NCBI GenBank assembly: GCA_049239925.1
Contig: JBMLTO010000051.1
Location: forward strand, 1-11,539
Reading direction: 5' to 3'
DNA from: Legionella_A sp049239925
GTDB lineage: Bacteria; Pseudomonadota; Gammaproteobacteria; Legionellales; Legionellaceae
DNA: 11,539 nt
Below the pieces are notes generated by a model. The model was not told the DNA's origin and did not search any database. It was given only the letters and a program-made list of their open reading frames with translations. Positions 1 to 7,291 of the stretch are shown here, one piece after another (within the stretch, counting starts at the first letter, position 1; each line of letters opens with the position of its first letter). The position numbers were made by a program, and so were the translations under genes.

Positions 1-1
1 G

Positions 2-106
2 AAGGTTAAAACGGCCATGAATCATTTTGCTATTAAACAAAAATTGCTCTTAAAAACTAATCAAATTATGTTCAATGAGCTGCAATTATTGAAGGCTGCT
101 GCGTAA
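2..106 (+). CDS. Possible 3' end of a gene entering from the left (34 codons plus stop)
   Basis: From base 2 one frame is open for 34 codons and ends in TAA at 104-106. The peptide is Leu/Lys/Gln-rich, has an internal Met at base 17, and ends in Lys-Ala-Ala-Ala. It is not recognisable. A stretch this short can be open by chance in AT-rich DNA, so it is only a candidate C-terminus. The alternative is a 29-residue peptide starting at base 17. No terminator hairpin with a T-tract follows directly. Confidence 0.25.
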   Translation, partial: KVKTAMNHFAIKQKLLLKTNQIMFNELQLLKAAA

Positions 107-332
107 GGTGAGTTATAAAACACGCCGCGTGTTATCTTTTTTTACTTAGGCTGTCGAATAATTAAAAGAAAAATCATGTTACTATATGACTTAGATGAAA
201 TCAGGACCTTAGCCTGGGGGCCTTCATCATGATTAAAAAAAAGTGAAGATCCTACAGGCCAAGGCCCAACAATAACTACAACAGATTGATTAAATTTTAA
301 TGCGACACCCCTGGTAGATCTGCTCTGGGGCC

Positions 333-361
333 TTGTTATCTAAATCATAAATTGTTATAAT
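333..361 (+). promoter_or_regulatory. Sigma70-type promoter of the five-hairpin membrane protein gene
   Basis: The -35 box TTGTTA (333-338) matches consensus at 4 of 6 positions. The -10 box TATAAT (356-361) matches perfectly, and the spacer is exactly 17 bp. Transcription should start near 367-369, about 24 bases before the ATG at 392, giving a short leader. This is inferred from sequence only. Confidence 0.6.
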
Positions 362-362
362 C

Positions 363-384
363 CACAACATCTTGAGCTGTTGTG
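363..384. promoter_or_regulatory. 7-bp inverted repeat at the predicted transcription start (operator or leader hairpin)
   Basis: CACAACA (363-369) and TGTTGTG (378-384) are perfect inverted copies separated by 8 bases (TCTTGAGC). The palindrome begins one base after the -10 box and ends 7 bases before the start codon. As DNA it is placed like a repressor operator. As RNA, only the part downstream of the true +1 could fold, and it would cover the ribosome-binding region. The ribosome-binding site here is weak, with no clear GGAG. No known regulator's site is recognised. Confidence 0.45.
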
Positions 385-391
385 ATTAAGC

Positions 392-2407
392 ATGTCTGTT
401 AATAGCAATCATGTATCATCTAGTCATCCTTCAAATCAATTCCTTCAAAAGAAAGTTACTCATTTTTCCAAAAAAATAATAGAAGTTAATCAAAACCGAC
501 AAATTCATGCGCAAGAAATAGAAAAATCCATATGGATCTACGCAATCTATGGTGTTCTTGATGGCTTAAGTTTGTCTTGCAGTATGGTGCGGTATGGTTT
601 TGATATCTTGTATACCTCCACGACGAATATCCTTGCTTCTGATCAAATGCATGAGTGGATGCTGACATTTAATGGAATTGCAATCGTAGCTGCCCAGTCT
701 ATTATCATCATCACTTGTTCTTTGCTCGCTAATATTTATAGTTGTAGCGATAGCGAAAAATCATCTGATAGTTTGCAGAGCATGATTGATGCAAGCTGGT
801 CTTATTGTCGTGATGCCATGAAAGGATTGAAAAATGCCTATAAAGGTACTCGAAGTGTTGTCCAAATAATTAGCTTTTTTTCAGGATTAGATCTGCGTCA
901 AATGATTGTGCCAATTGGTGTGGTTATGGGCCTTTTTTCGATTATTAACCGTATGTTTATCCGCCAATTAAAAGAGACGCGCAAGAGTTTTATGAAAAAA
1001 AACGCTAGTTTATGTACGCAGGCGATGGAAAAAAAATCGATTGCTCAACTCGATGCTCTTGTCAGTACAATAGACGAATTGTTTGCTGGGCAACTAGTAG
1101 GGATTAGTCGGACTTCCTTATATGCAAGTGCTTATGGGGGATTTATAGATGGACTTTACCTTTTTATGGGAGTCTTAGGCGTTTCATCCTCATTAGCGCC
1201 ACCTGTCGTTATACTGCTGGCTGTTCTTTCAGTAAGTTATACACTGATCTGTATGGCTACCCGCACGTTTGAAGAACAAGAATTTCAAAATAAATTAATA
1301 CAGTCTCAACGAAAGCTGCAGTTATTGATTAGTGGTAAGAAAATACAGCAATACGTTGAAGAGATTTCGGAAAAAGTAATTCGGTTAGGTCTTCATCAAT
1401 ATGATGATATTTTAGAAAATGAACGGCGTCAATTGGTGCTAAGCTTAGAGGCGGAGACTATTCAATTTAAAAAACAGCTTGAGTTATTTAATCAATTGCC
1501 ACGTATGACTAGTTTACAAGCCGCTTTATCTGGATTGCGCGATGGGTTGGTTGCTTATAGTTCTATTTCAAGCTTAGCGGTTTCTATTATCACCCTGTAT
1601 AGCCTTTTCTTTACGCCTATTTCTCCTGCATTAGTGATCGCTACTGTAATAACGGGTTTTGTTTGTTTACTAATGTTTATGGCTTATGCAGTCGTTTATA
1701 ACGAGATATGTCAAGAAACTGGTGAGCATCAAGTTAAAAGTGAATTAGGCAACTTATTGCAGACGCTAGAAACCATCAAAGGTAGCATAGACACTTTTGA
1801 AAAAGATAAGGTTACATTACAAGTTAAACATGTAAAAAATACCGCTCAAGCTACAATAGGCAATCTATTGCTTGAACCAGTAACGCCTTTGCTTTTCCCC
1901 GAATGGTTTGAGGTTATTCGCTCTTTCTTCTCTGGCGTTACCAAAGGACAAAAAGCGGTTGATTTCGTGTGTAATCCTCTGCAAGAAAAAGATGATGATG
2001 GACATTATCGCGACAATAAGCTTATGGTGGCTATGACGGGTATAGTCGCGGTTATATATTCTTTTAGTTTGGCCGCAAGGGCATATGTGAAAGGATTTTC
2101 TAAACTAGATATTCAAATCAAAGAAAAGGGAGAATGGTCCTCAGTTGAACAGCACGAGGATAACAATTTCTCTGTTTCTAAACAGGAAGTATCTGATAGT
2201 AACAGACAAAAACAGAATAAGGAAAATAATCAGTCTATTTCTAATCAGGGAATGGATGTTCCGACTAAGCCTCCAGAGCCGGACGGGGATAAACCATCTA
2301 GTCCTTCCCCTCGTACCCCTCCCCTGCGTTACTTTTCTTTATTTAATAATCGATCAAAAGCTCTCACATCATGTGGCGATGATAACCCTAAGACTTATGG
2401 ATTATAA
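392..2407 (+). CDS. Multi-pass membrane protein with five hairpin repeats, function unknown
   Basis: A 671-residue protein of no family I recognise. After a polar N-terminus (1-45) it has five spaced pairs of hydrophobic segments, near residues 47-118, 140-195, 241-292, 373-438 and 502-568. Pairs 1, 3 and 4 carry the same signature in their first segment: GVLDGL (54-59), GFIDGL (250-255) and GLRDGL (381-386). Pairs 2 and 5 have KG-[TQ]-[RK]-[SA]-V at about the same place (151-156 and 518-523). The second segment of each pair is followed mostly by charged residues. Linkers of 50-90 charged residues look helical, possibly coiled coil (for example 292-370). The C-terminal tail from about 570 is disordered-looking, rich in Ser, Asn, Gln, Glu and Pro, with a Pro-rich patch at 624-645. 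There is no signal peptide, enzyme motif or Walker motif. Long membrane proteins with polar tails are common among Legionella type IV-secreted effectors, but no secretion signal can be proved here, and an inner-membrane resident is equally possible. It has its own promoter and is convergent with the next gene. Confidence 0.85.
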   Translation: MSVNSNHVSSSHPSNQFLQKKVTHFSKKIIEVNQNRQIHAQEIEKSIWIYAIYGVLDGLSLSCSMVRYGFDILYTSTTNILASDQMHEWMLTFNGIAIVAAQSIIIITCSLLANIYSCSDSEKSSDSLQSMIDASWSYCRDAMKGLKNAYKGTRSVVQIISFFSGLDLRQMIVPIGVVMGLFSIINRMFIRQLKETRKSFMKKNASLCTQAMEKKSIAQLDALVSTIDELFAGQLVGISRTSLYASAYGGFIDGLYLFMGVLGVSSSLAPPVVILLAVLSVSYTLICMATRTFEEQEFQNKLIQSQRKLQLLISGKKIQQYVEEISEKVIRLGLHQYDDILENERRQLVLSLEAETIQFKKQLELFNQLPRMTSLQAALSGLRDGLVAYSSISSLAVSIITLYSLFFTPISPALVIATVITGFVCLLMFMAYAVVYNEICQETGEHQVKSELGNLLQTLETIKGSIDTFEKDKVTLQVKHVKNTAQATIGNLLLEPVTPLLFPEWFEVIRSFFSGVTKGQKAVDFVCNPLQEKDDDGHYRDNKLMVAMTGIVAVIYSFSLAARAYVKGFSKLDIQIKEKGEWSSVEQHEDNNFSVSKQEVSDSNRQKQNKENNQSISNQGMDVPTKPPEPDGDKPSSPSPRTPPLRYFSLFNNRSKALTSCGDDNPKTYGL

Positions 2408-2462
2408 AATCATTCTTGCTTGCCAAAGTAGCTCAGTGTATCTTCTTTCTAGTCATGCTGGC

Positions 2463-3053
2463 TCAGGACGGTTGATATAACTCGGGATTTAAATTTGGGT
2501 CATTATACATTTTGAACTGATGATATAGTCTGAATGTACGAGTTTTTTCTTGAATGTTATCCAAGAATTCTTGCAAACAAGTGCTTAACTGTTCAAGTTG
2601 CATAACAATAGTATTATGTTTTTGTCGGCATTCTTGTTGGTGAGCTTCGCTAACATTTGGTCTCTGAACTTGTTGGCCCATATGGTAGGCTTTTAAGGAT
2701 AAAATTGACAAGCGATCGATGATCATTCCTGGTGTCTCGGTATGTACCGGGCAATCATTGGATGTAGATGGCTGTAAGACCGTATACAACCATTCATCGA
2801 TTGTTTCCATGCGGTTATTGCGTTGTTGATTACAGAAATCGATTTCTCGTTTTGCACGATAGACAAATTCGTACCCCATGTCTTCTCTACGAGCTCGGTC
2901 TTCGGCATGCCATAGCTGAAAATTGAATGCGTGGTTTTCTTCAACAAGTTTGAAAAAATCATCATGTTTGAGCTGGACTGTATTTTTTTTCCAACGAATG
3001 ATTGCATCATGGTGTAAGGAAGTAATTTGAGTTGCTGAGATTAATATCGACAT
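2463..3053 (-). CDS. DUF4254 family protein
   Basis: A 196-residue soluble, helical-looking protein with the hallmarks of the DUF4254 family: an LWHAEDRAR motif at about 48-56, a KR-x-ID-x-x-NQQRN block at 68-78, the TETPGMIIDRLSILSLKAYHM core (about 105-125, with the ETPG and IDRLSIL elements), and a C-terminal QFKMYNDPNLNPELY block. Length matches the family. The biochemical function is unknown; some bacteria carry such genes near polysaccharide or LPS genes, but nothing here supports that role. It starts with ATG behind a modest GGGTGA-type ribosome-binding site. A weak promoter candidate (TTGGGG, 17 bp, AATAAT on the minus strand, 3089-3117) lies upstream. It is divergent from the exported small protein gene and convergent with the membrane protein gene. 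The 55-base gap at its 3' side shows no obvious terminator. Confidence 0.88.
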   Translation of the reverse strand: MSILISATQITSLHHDAIIRWKKNTVQLKHDDFFKLVEENHAFNFQLWHAEDRARREDMGYEFVYRAKREIDFCNQQRNNRMETIDEWLYTVLQPSTSNDCPVHTETPGMIIDRLSILSLKAYHMGQQVQRPNVSEAHQQECRQKHNTIVMQLEQLSTCLQEFLDNIQEKTRTFRLYHQFKMYNDPNLNPELYQPS

Positions 3054-3175
3054 AATAGATCACCCATAAGTTATGCATTGTTGCAACTATTATTACAGGA
3101 CTTAGGACAAACCCCAATCTATTCATTAAAAAATATGTTGAAGTGTTAGTTAGCTATTGAAATAAGGAAGGCAAA

Positions 3176-3646
3176 ATGCGGTTAATATGGTTTATCGTTT
3201 TAGTTTTAAGTACCTATCATGCTTGGGCGAACAATGATCGTTATCCTCCAGGATGCAACGCAATGGTGGTTAATGCGGCGCGGATAAAAATTTTATCGAA
3301 AAATTCAATAATTATGATTCATAATAAATCTAAACATGAATTATGGTTAATTCATCCAAGCAGTAAAAAAAGTGTCGGAGCAGGATGGTCTACTCGCTTA
3401 CAATCGGGGCATTGGTCAGCATTGGCTATCTATAATAATCAAGTCTTTGAGATAGGCTGCGTAGAATCTCAGCCTGGTCATGAGCAGGAAATTCCATGTA
3501 CGGACGAATTATTAGTTTGTCAGTATCCTATGCATCAAATGACAGCAAAAAACGGAGCAAACCATTGGATTGCAGAGGATATGCGATTATCAGCATTATT
3601 GGCTTTTGTGACTACGCAGGGATTCAAATTACCTAAGTCTAGCTAA
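3176..3646 (+). CDS. Small exported protein with four cysteines
   Basis: A 156-residue protein. Its N-terminus (Arg2, a hydrophobic stretch 3-13, then AWA at 16-18) is a good Sec signal peptide, with cleavage predicted between Ala18 and Asn19. The mature part of about 138 residues has four cysteines (27, 95, 108, 115), which suits two disulfides in the periplasm. A conserved-looking core spans ELWLIHP (55-61), a Trp/Ser-rich stretch (70-83), GCVESQPGHEQEIPC (94-108) and LLVC. The pattern is reminiscent of small Legionella periplasmic proteins annotated EnhB-like (enhanced entry), from memory only, so no symbol is given. The start is well supported by an AAGGAAGG ribosome-binding site at 3164-3171, four bases before the ATG. 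It lies 42 bases upstream of rnr on the same strand with no terminator between, so the two may be cotranscribed. Confidence 0.75.
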   Translation: MRLIWFIVLVLSTYHAWANNDRYPPGCNAMVVNAARIKILSKNSIIMIHNKSKHELWLIHPSSKKSVGAGWSTRLQSGHWSALAIYNNQVFEIGCVESQPGHEQEIPCTDELLVCQYPMHQMTAKNGANHWIAEDMRLSALLAFVTTQGFKLPKSS

Positions 3647-3688
3647 TCAGTGCTAAACTTAGTGTAATTTATTAAAAAATGGTGAACA

Positions 3689-5890
3689 GTGAGTAAAAAA
3701 ATTAAAGAATCATCTTATAGTAAGGACCCTTTTTATAGCAGGGAAAGTAAAAAATATGCAGATCCGATTCCAAGTCGAGAGTTAATATTGCAAGTCCTTG
3801 ATGAATTTGGCAGACCCATGTCAGGCAAACAATTGATCAATGCTTTAGACCTCAGTGGTGATAGCAAGCAAGAAGCATTGGGTTTTCGTTTACGTGCTAT
3901 GTTGCGTGATGGCCAGTTAATGCAAGATAGACGAGGTAGATATTGTTTATTGCAGCGAATTAATTTACAACGCGGCACCATACAAGGTCATCCTGATGGA
4001 TTCGGTTTTTTTATTCCGGATGATGGTAGCGGCGATATGATTTTATCTGCTAAAGAGATGCGCTCGGTCATGCATGGGGATATTGTGCTTGCTTTTCAGA
4101 TCGGTAGTGATCGCCGTGGTCGTCGAGAAGGAAAAATACATGAAGTAATTGAGCATGCCTATGCTAGTGTTGTAGGTCGTTTTATTTCAGAACATGGTAT
4201 ATGTTTCGTCGTACCAGATAGCAAGCATCTCACTCATGATATTTCAATTCCTCCAGAACAAGCCATGGGAGCAAAAAATGGTCAAGTGGTATTGGTGGAG
4301 TTATTAGTTTATCCCAGCGCTCGTTCGCAAGCTGTAGGCAAAGTCATTCAAGTACTTGGCGAGCATATGGCTCCAGGGATGGAAATCGAGGTCGCGATTC
4401 TTGCACACGGGCTTCCAGCTCAATGGCCTGATGATGTTGCGGCTGAGGTAGCTAAAATATCACTTCAGGTAGATGAGGAGGAGATCAATGGGCGCACTGA
4501 TCTTCGCCATTTACCATTCGTGACAATTGATGGTGAAGACGCTAGGGATTTTGATGATGCCGTATACTGCTATCGCAAACCCAAAGGAGGTTTTCAGTTA
4601 TACGTGGCTATCGCCGATGTTAGTTATTATGTTAAAACAGGCTCTCCTCTTGATAAAGAGGCTGTTAGACGAGGGAATTCAGTTTATTTTCCAGGTAAAG
4701 TTGTACCAATGTTACCAGAAGCATTATCGAATGGTATTTGTTCGCTCAATCCGAACGTTGATCGACTTTGCATGGTTGCAGAAATGGCAATTAGTCCCGA
4801 TGGTCAAATTAAGCGATCTAAGTTCTATCGAGCAGTGATCCACTCGAAAGCACGGTTAACCTATACTCAAGTAAATGGTTGGTTAACTAATGGTGAAATA
4901 GATGTTGTAAGTTACCAACCTTTATGGCCGATGCTACAATCTTTGCATGAATTATACGAACTGCTATACAGGGTTCGAAAAAATCGTGGAGCAATGGATT
5001 TTGAGGCGACAGAAACTCGCATTGAATTTGACGAACATCGTAAAATACAGCAGATTGTTCCAGTCACCCGTAACGATGCTCATCGATTAATTGAAGAGTG
5101 CATGTTAGCGGCTAATATGGCGACTGCACGATATTTACAAAAGGCAAAAATACCCATTTTATATCGAGTTCACGCTGCGCCGGAAGAGGAAAAAGTGCTT
5201 GCTCTACGTAAATTTTTAGGGGAGCTTGGTTTGCAGTTGAGTGGGGGCAAAAAGCCTACTCCTAAAGATTTTCAATTGTTGTTAGGTCAGATCGATGGTC
5301 GGCCTGAAAAGCACTTAATTGAAACTGTTATGTTGCGTTCACTGAAACAGGCGCAATACGTAGAGTCAAACGATGGGCATTTTGGTTTAGCCTATACAGC
5401 ATACACGCACTTTACGTCTCCTATTCGCCGGTATCCAGATTTATTAATTCATCGGGCCATTGGCTTTTTATTAGATAATCACAGTGAACAATCATTTTTC
5501 TATAGTGAAGAGGAAATGAGTAGGCTTGGAAAGCATTGTTCTTCCACTGAAAGGCGGGCAGATGAAGCTACTCGTGAGGTTGTCAGCTGGTTAAAATGTG
5601 AGTATATGCAGGACAAATTGGGACAAGTTTTTCGCGGTAGAATTTCGGCAGTTACTGGCTTTGGTTTATTCGTAGAGCTTGATGATATTTACGTGGAAGG
5701 GTTAGTGCATGTAACTGCACTAAAAAATGATTACTATGCGTATGACCCGATCAAGCATCGTTTATTGGGAGAACGAACGGGTCGTGTTTATCGTCTGGGC
5801 GATAATATGAATGTACTCGTCGCGCGGGTAGATTTGAATGAGCGTAAAATTGATTTTGATCTGGCATTGGATGAGCATAATCATGATTGA
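3689..5890 (+). CDS. rnr: Ribonuclease R, 3'-5' exoribonuclease
   Basis: A processive hydrolytic exoribonuclease of the RNase II/RNB superfamily that degrades structured RNA in the cytoplasm and takes part in rRNA and mRNA turnover and trans-translation. The 733 residues show the family order: an N-terminal helix-turn-helix-like region (about 28-85), two cold-shock-type RNA-binding domains (about 90-250), the RNB catalytic domain (about 270-600) and a C-terminal S1 domain (about 645-727). The catalytic motif IDGEDARDFDDAVY starts at residue 280; Asp281, Asp287, Asp289 and Asp290 are the expected Mg2+ ligands. The second signature FTSPIRRYPDLLIHRA starts at 575. The start is GTG: an in-frame TGA at 3683-3685 rules out anything upstream, and the N-terminus (SKK...DPFYSRE...IPSRE) matches the family. 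The ribosome-binding site is weak. The protein stops just after S1, so the Lys-rich basic tail of the longer E. coli enzyme is missing. It overlaps rlmB. Confidence 0.97.
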   Translation: MSKKIKESSYSKDPFYSRESKKYADPIPSRELILQVLDEFGRPMSGKQLINALDLSGDSKQEALGFRLRAMLRDGQLMQDRRGRYCLLQRINLQRGTIQGHPDGFGFFIPDDGSGDMILSAKEMRSVMHGDIVLAFQIGSDRRGRREGKIHEVIEHAYASVVGRFISEHGICFVVPDSKHLTHDISIPPEQAMGAKNGQVVLVELLVYPSARSQAVGKVIQVLGEHMAPGMEIEVAILAHGLPAQWPDDVAAEVAKISLQVDEEEINGRTDLRHLPFVTIDGEDARDFDDAVYCYRKPKGGFQLYVAIADVSYYVKTGSPLDKEAVRRGNSVYFPGKVVPMLPEALSNGICSLNPNVDRLCMVAEMAISPDGQIKRSKFYRAVIHSKARLTYTQVNGWLTNGEIDVVSYQPLWPMLQSLHELYELLYRVRKNRGAMDFEATETRIEFDEHRKIQQIVPVTRNDAHRLIEECMLAANMATARYLQKAKIPILYRVHAAPEEEKVLALRKFLGELGLQLSGGKKPTPKDFQLLLGQIDGRPEKHLIETVMLRSLKQAQYVESNDGHFGLAYTAYTHFTSPIRRYPDLLIHRAIGFLLDNHSEQSFFYSEEEMSRLGKHCSSTERRADEATREVVSWLKCEYMQDKLGQVFRGRISAVTGFGLFVELDDIYVEGLVHVTALKNDYYAYDPIKHRLLGERTGRVYRLGDNMNVLVARVDLNERKIDFDLALDEHNHD

Positions 5891-6629
5891 TCACTATGTT
5901 TATGGTATTCATGCAGTAAAAGCTTTGCTGACTAATCGTCAGCGTAAAGTGAATGCACTATTCGTACGGCAAGAGCGAACAGATGATTCTATAAAAGACT
6001 TACTTGATCTGGCCAAAGAGCGCCAGATCATTGTTGAGTACCTAAGCGAGGCGGCTTTAACACAACGGTTTACTAATACCGTTGTTCACCAGGGGGTAAT
6101 CGCATCGGCAACCCCGCTTCCTCAATACCACGAACACGATATTTCACGCTTATTGGAGCAGTCAAAAAAACCCTCGTTGATTCTTATACTCGATGGAATA
6201 ACCGATCCACACAATCTGGGTGCGTGTTTACGTAGTGCCGATGCAGCTGCTGTAAGTTTTGTTATCATTCCCAAAGATAAAAACGCAAGTATTACTCCGG
6301 TGGTTAGTAAAGTAGCCTGCGGAGCTGCAGAATCAGTACCCTTAGTAACAGTGACCAATCTAGCTCGTAGTATGGAACTATTAAAAGAAAAAGGGATATG
6401 GATTTACGGTGCCGACGGTAGTGCTAATCAATCACTCTATGCTATAGATTGCTCAGCATCGATTGCTTTAGTTATGGGGGCTGAAGGGAGTGGTATGCGG
6501 CGACTAACTCGCAAGATTTGCGATCAATTATTTGCTTTGCCTATGCAGGGCACCGTTTCTAGCTTAAATGTTTCGGTGGCTGCTGGCATTTGTTTGTATG
6601 AAGTTGTCCGTCAACGACTACCTGGTTAA
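5883..6629 (+). CDS. rlmB: 23S rRNA (guanosine-2'-O-)-methyltransferase RlmB
   Basis: A SpoU/TrmH-class (SPOUT, knotted) methyltransferase expected to use S-adenosylmethionine to methylate the 2'-OH of G2251 in 23S rRNA. The 248 residues match RlmB throughout: an N-terminal substrate-binding domain starting YVYGIHAVKALL, then motif 1 DPHNLGACLRSADAA (about 108-122), motif 2 VMGAEGSGMRRL (197-208) and motif 3 SSLNVSVAAG (226-235). The frame is open back to 5838, but the family N-terminus fits the ATG at 5883, whose ribosome-binding site (GGATGAG) lies in the end of rnr. It overlaps rnr by 8 bases, the usual rnr-rlmB arrangement, suggesting translational coupling. A stem-loop spans its stop codon. 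Confidence 0.96.
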   Translation: MIDHYVYGIHAVKALLTNRQRKVNALFVRQERTDDSIKDLLDLAKERQIIVEYLSEAALTQRFTNTVVHQGVIASATPLPQYHEHDISRLLEQSKKPSLILILDGITDPHNLGACLRSADAAAVSFVIIPKDKNASITPVVSKVACGAAESVPLVTVTNLARSMELLKEKGIWIYGADGSANQSLYAIDCSASIALVMGAEGSGMRRLTRKICDQLFALPMQGTVSSLNVSVAAGICLYEVVRQRLPG

Positions 6630-6649
6630 TTTATACCCGGGTGTCGTTG
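6612..6649 (+). terminator. Stem-loop over the rlmB stop codon, possible weak terminator or 3' stabiliser
   Basis: CAACGAC (6612-6618) pairs with GTCGTTG (6643-6649), and ACCTGG (6620-6625) with CCGGGT (6637-6642). This gives 13 pairs including one G-U and one bulged T, closing an 11-base loop that holds the TAA stop. No run of T follows on either strand, so it is not a textbook intrinsic terminator. It may protect 3' ends or insulate the convergent rlmB and sodB transcripts. Confidence 0.4.
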
Positions 6650-6675
6650 TGGTAATTCTGAGGTCATTCTGCGTA

Positions 6676-7254
6676 TTAACGCAAATTTTGATTTACAAAG
6701 TCCCAATTCACCAATTTCCAAAACGCACTCAGGTACTCTGGTCTTGCATTGCGGTAGTCGATATAATAGGCGTGCTCCCAAACATCACAGGTTAATAATG
6801 GATTTAACTCAGTTATCATTGGTGTAGCCGCATTGCTGGTACTCTCAATTGTTAACTGTCCAGAATCATCCTGAACTAACCATGCCCATCCGGAGCCAAA
6901 TGTAGTCAAAGCTATTTGTGTAAACTCATCTTTAAATTGTGCGAAAGATCCAAAGCAACGATTAATCAATCCAGCAATTGCGCCCGTTGGTTCAATCGAG
7001 CTTTTGGGAGTTAGGCAATGCCAGTAAAACGTATGATTCCATACCTGTGCTGCGTTATTGAAAATTGCACCAGAAGATTTCATGATTATTTCTTCTAAAC
7101 TCATCGTCTCGAATGGAGTGTTACTAACTAATTTGTTTAAGTTGGTGACGTAAGTTTGATGATGTTTGCCATAATGATAGTCTAGTGTTTCTTTAGAAAT
7201 ATGGGGTTCTAATGCGTCTTTTTCGTAGGGTAACGCTGGTAAGGTAAATGTCAT
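6676..7254 (-). CDS. sodB: Superoxide dismutase [Fe]
   Basis: A cytoplasmic iron superoxide dismutase converting superoxide to hydrogen peroxide and oxygen. The 192 residues align with E. coli SodB from end to end. Metal ligands are His27, His74, Asp157 and His161 (in NHTFYW and DVWEHAYYIDYRN). Gln70, in the AAQ-x-WNH motif, is the position typical of iron rather than manganese enzymes. There is no signal peptide, unlike Cu/Zn SodC. The ATG has a strong AGGAG site 6 bases upstream. The L. pneumophila homologue is known to be essential. It converges on rlmB and points away from grxD and ahpC. A hairpin repeat and an 8-bp inverted repeat sit just upstream, so its promoter region may have been rearranged. 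Confidence 0.97.
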   Translation of the reverse strand: MTFTLPALPYEKDALEPHISKETLDYHYGKHHQTYVTNLNKLVSNTPFETMSLEEIIMKSSGAIFNNAAQVWNHTFYWHCLTPKSSIEPTGAIAGLINRCFGSFAQFKDEFTQIALTTFGSGWAWLVQDDSGQLTIESTSNAATPMITELNPLLTCDVWEHAYYIDYRNARPEYLSAFWKLVNWDFVNQNLR

Positions 7255-7260
7255 GGTAAT

Positions 7261-7265
7261 CTCCT
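7261..7265 (-). promoter_or_regulatory. Strong ribosome-binding site of sodB
   Basis: On the minus strand this reads AGGAG, six bases before the sodB ATG at 7254. It fixes the start and agrees with the family N-terminus. Confidence 0.7.
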
Positions 7266-7291
7266 AATATCTACACTGTGTAAGTGAGGTC

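Larger units (their letters stand above)
107..391. other. Intergenic region upstream of the 671-residue membrane protein gene
   Basis: No coding frame stands out in these 285 bases. The right end carries the promoter and palindrome listed separately. The middle has three short GC-rich islands in an AT-rich background. CTGGGGGCCTT at 214-224 and CTGGGGCCTTG at 325-335 are near-identical direct copies. CAAGGCCC at 260-267 is the inverse of GGGCCTTG at 328-335. A GATGAA at 194-199 can also pair with the TTCATC at 223-228. These could be leftovers of a repeat element or regulatory dyads. No T-tract makes any of them a convincing terminator. Confidence 0.4.

Noticed and set aside
290..301. TTAAATTTTAAT as a possible PmrA box controlling the membrane protein gene
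   Set aside because: It only loosely matches the tandem TTAAT-type pattern, and AT-rich DNA gives such matches by chance.
2145..2480. A 111-codon frame overlapping the end of the membrane protein gene
   Set aside because: It lies in another frame of a well-supported gene and its peptide resembles no protein; it is a shadow.
2723..3010. A 95-codon minus-strand frame inside the DUF4254 gene
   Set aside because: It overlaps a gene with clear family motifs in another frame and has no recognisable motif of its own.
5838..5882. An N-terminal extension of RlmB by 15 residues
   Set aside because: It lies inside rnr, is not in the family, and the ATG at 5883 matches the usual RlmB N-terminus.
6671..6684. 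TGCGT/ACGCA mini-hairpin at the sodB stop as a terminator
   Set aside because: The stem has only five pairs and no T-tract follows on the sodB strand.
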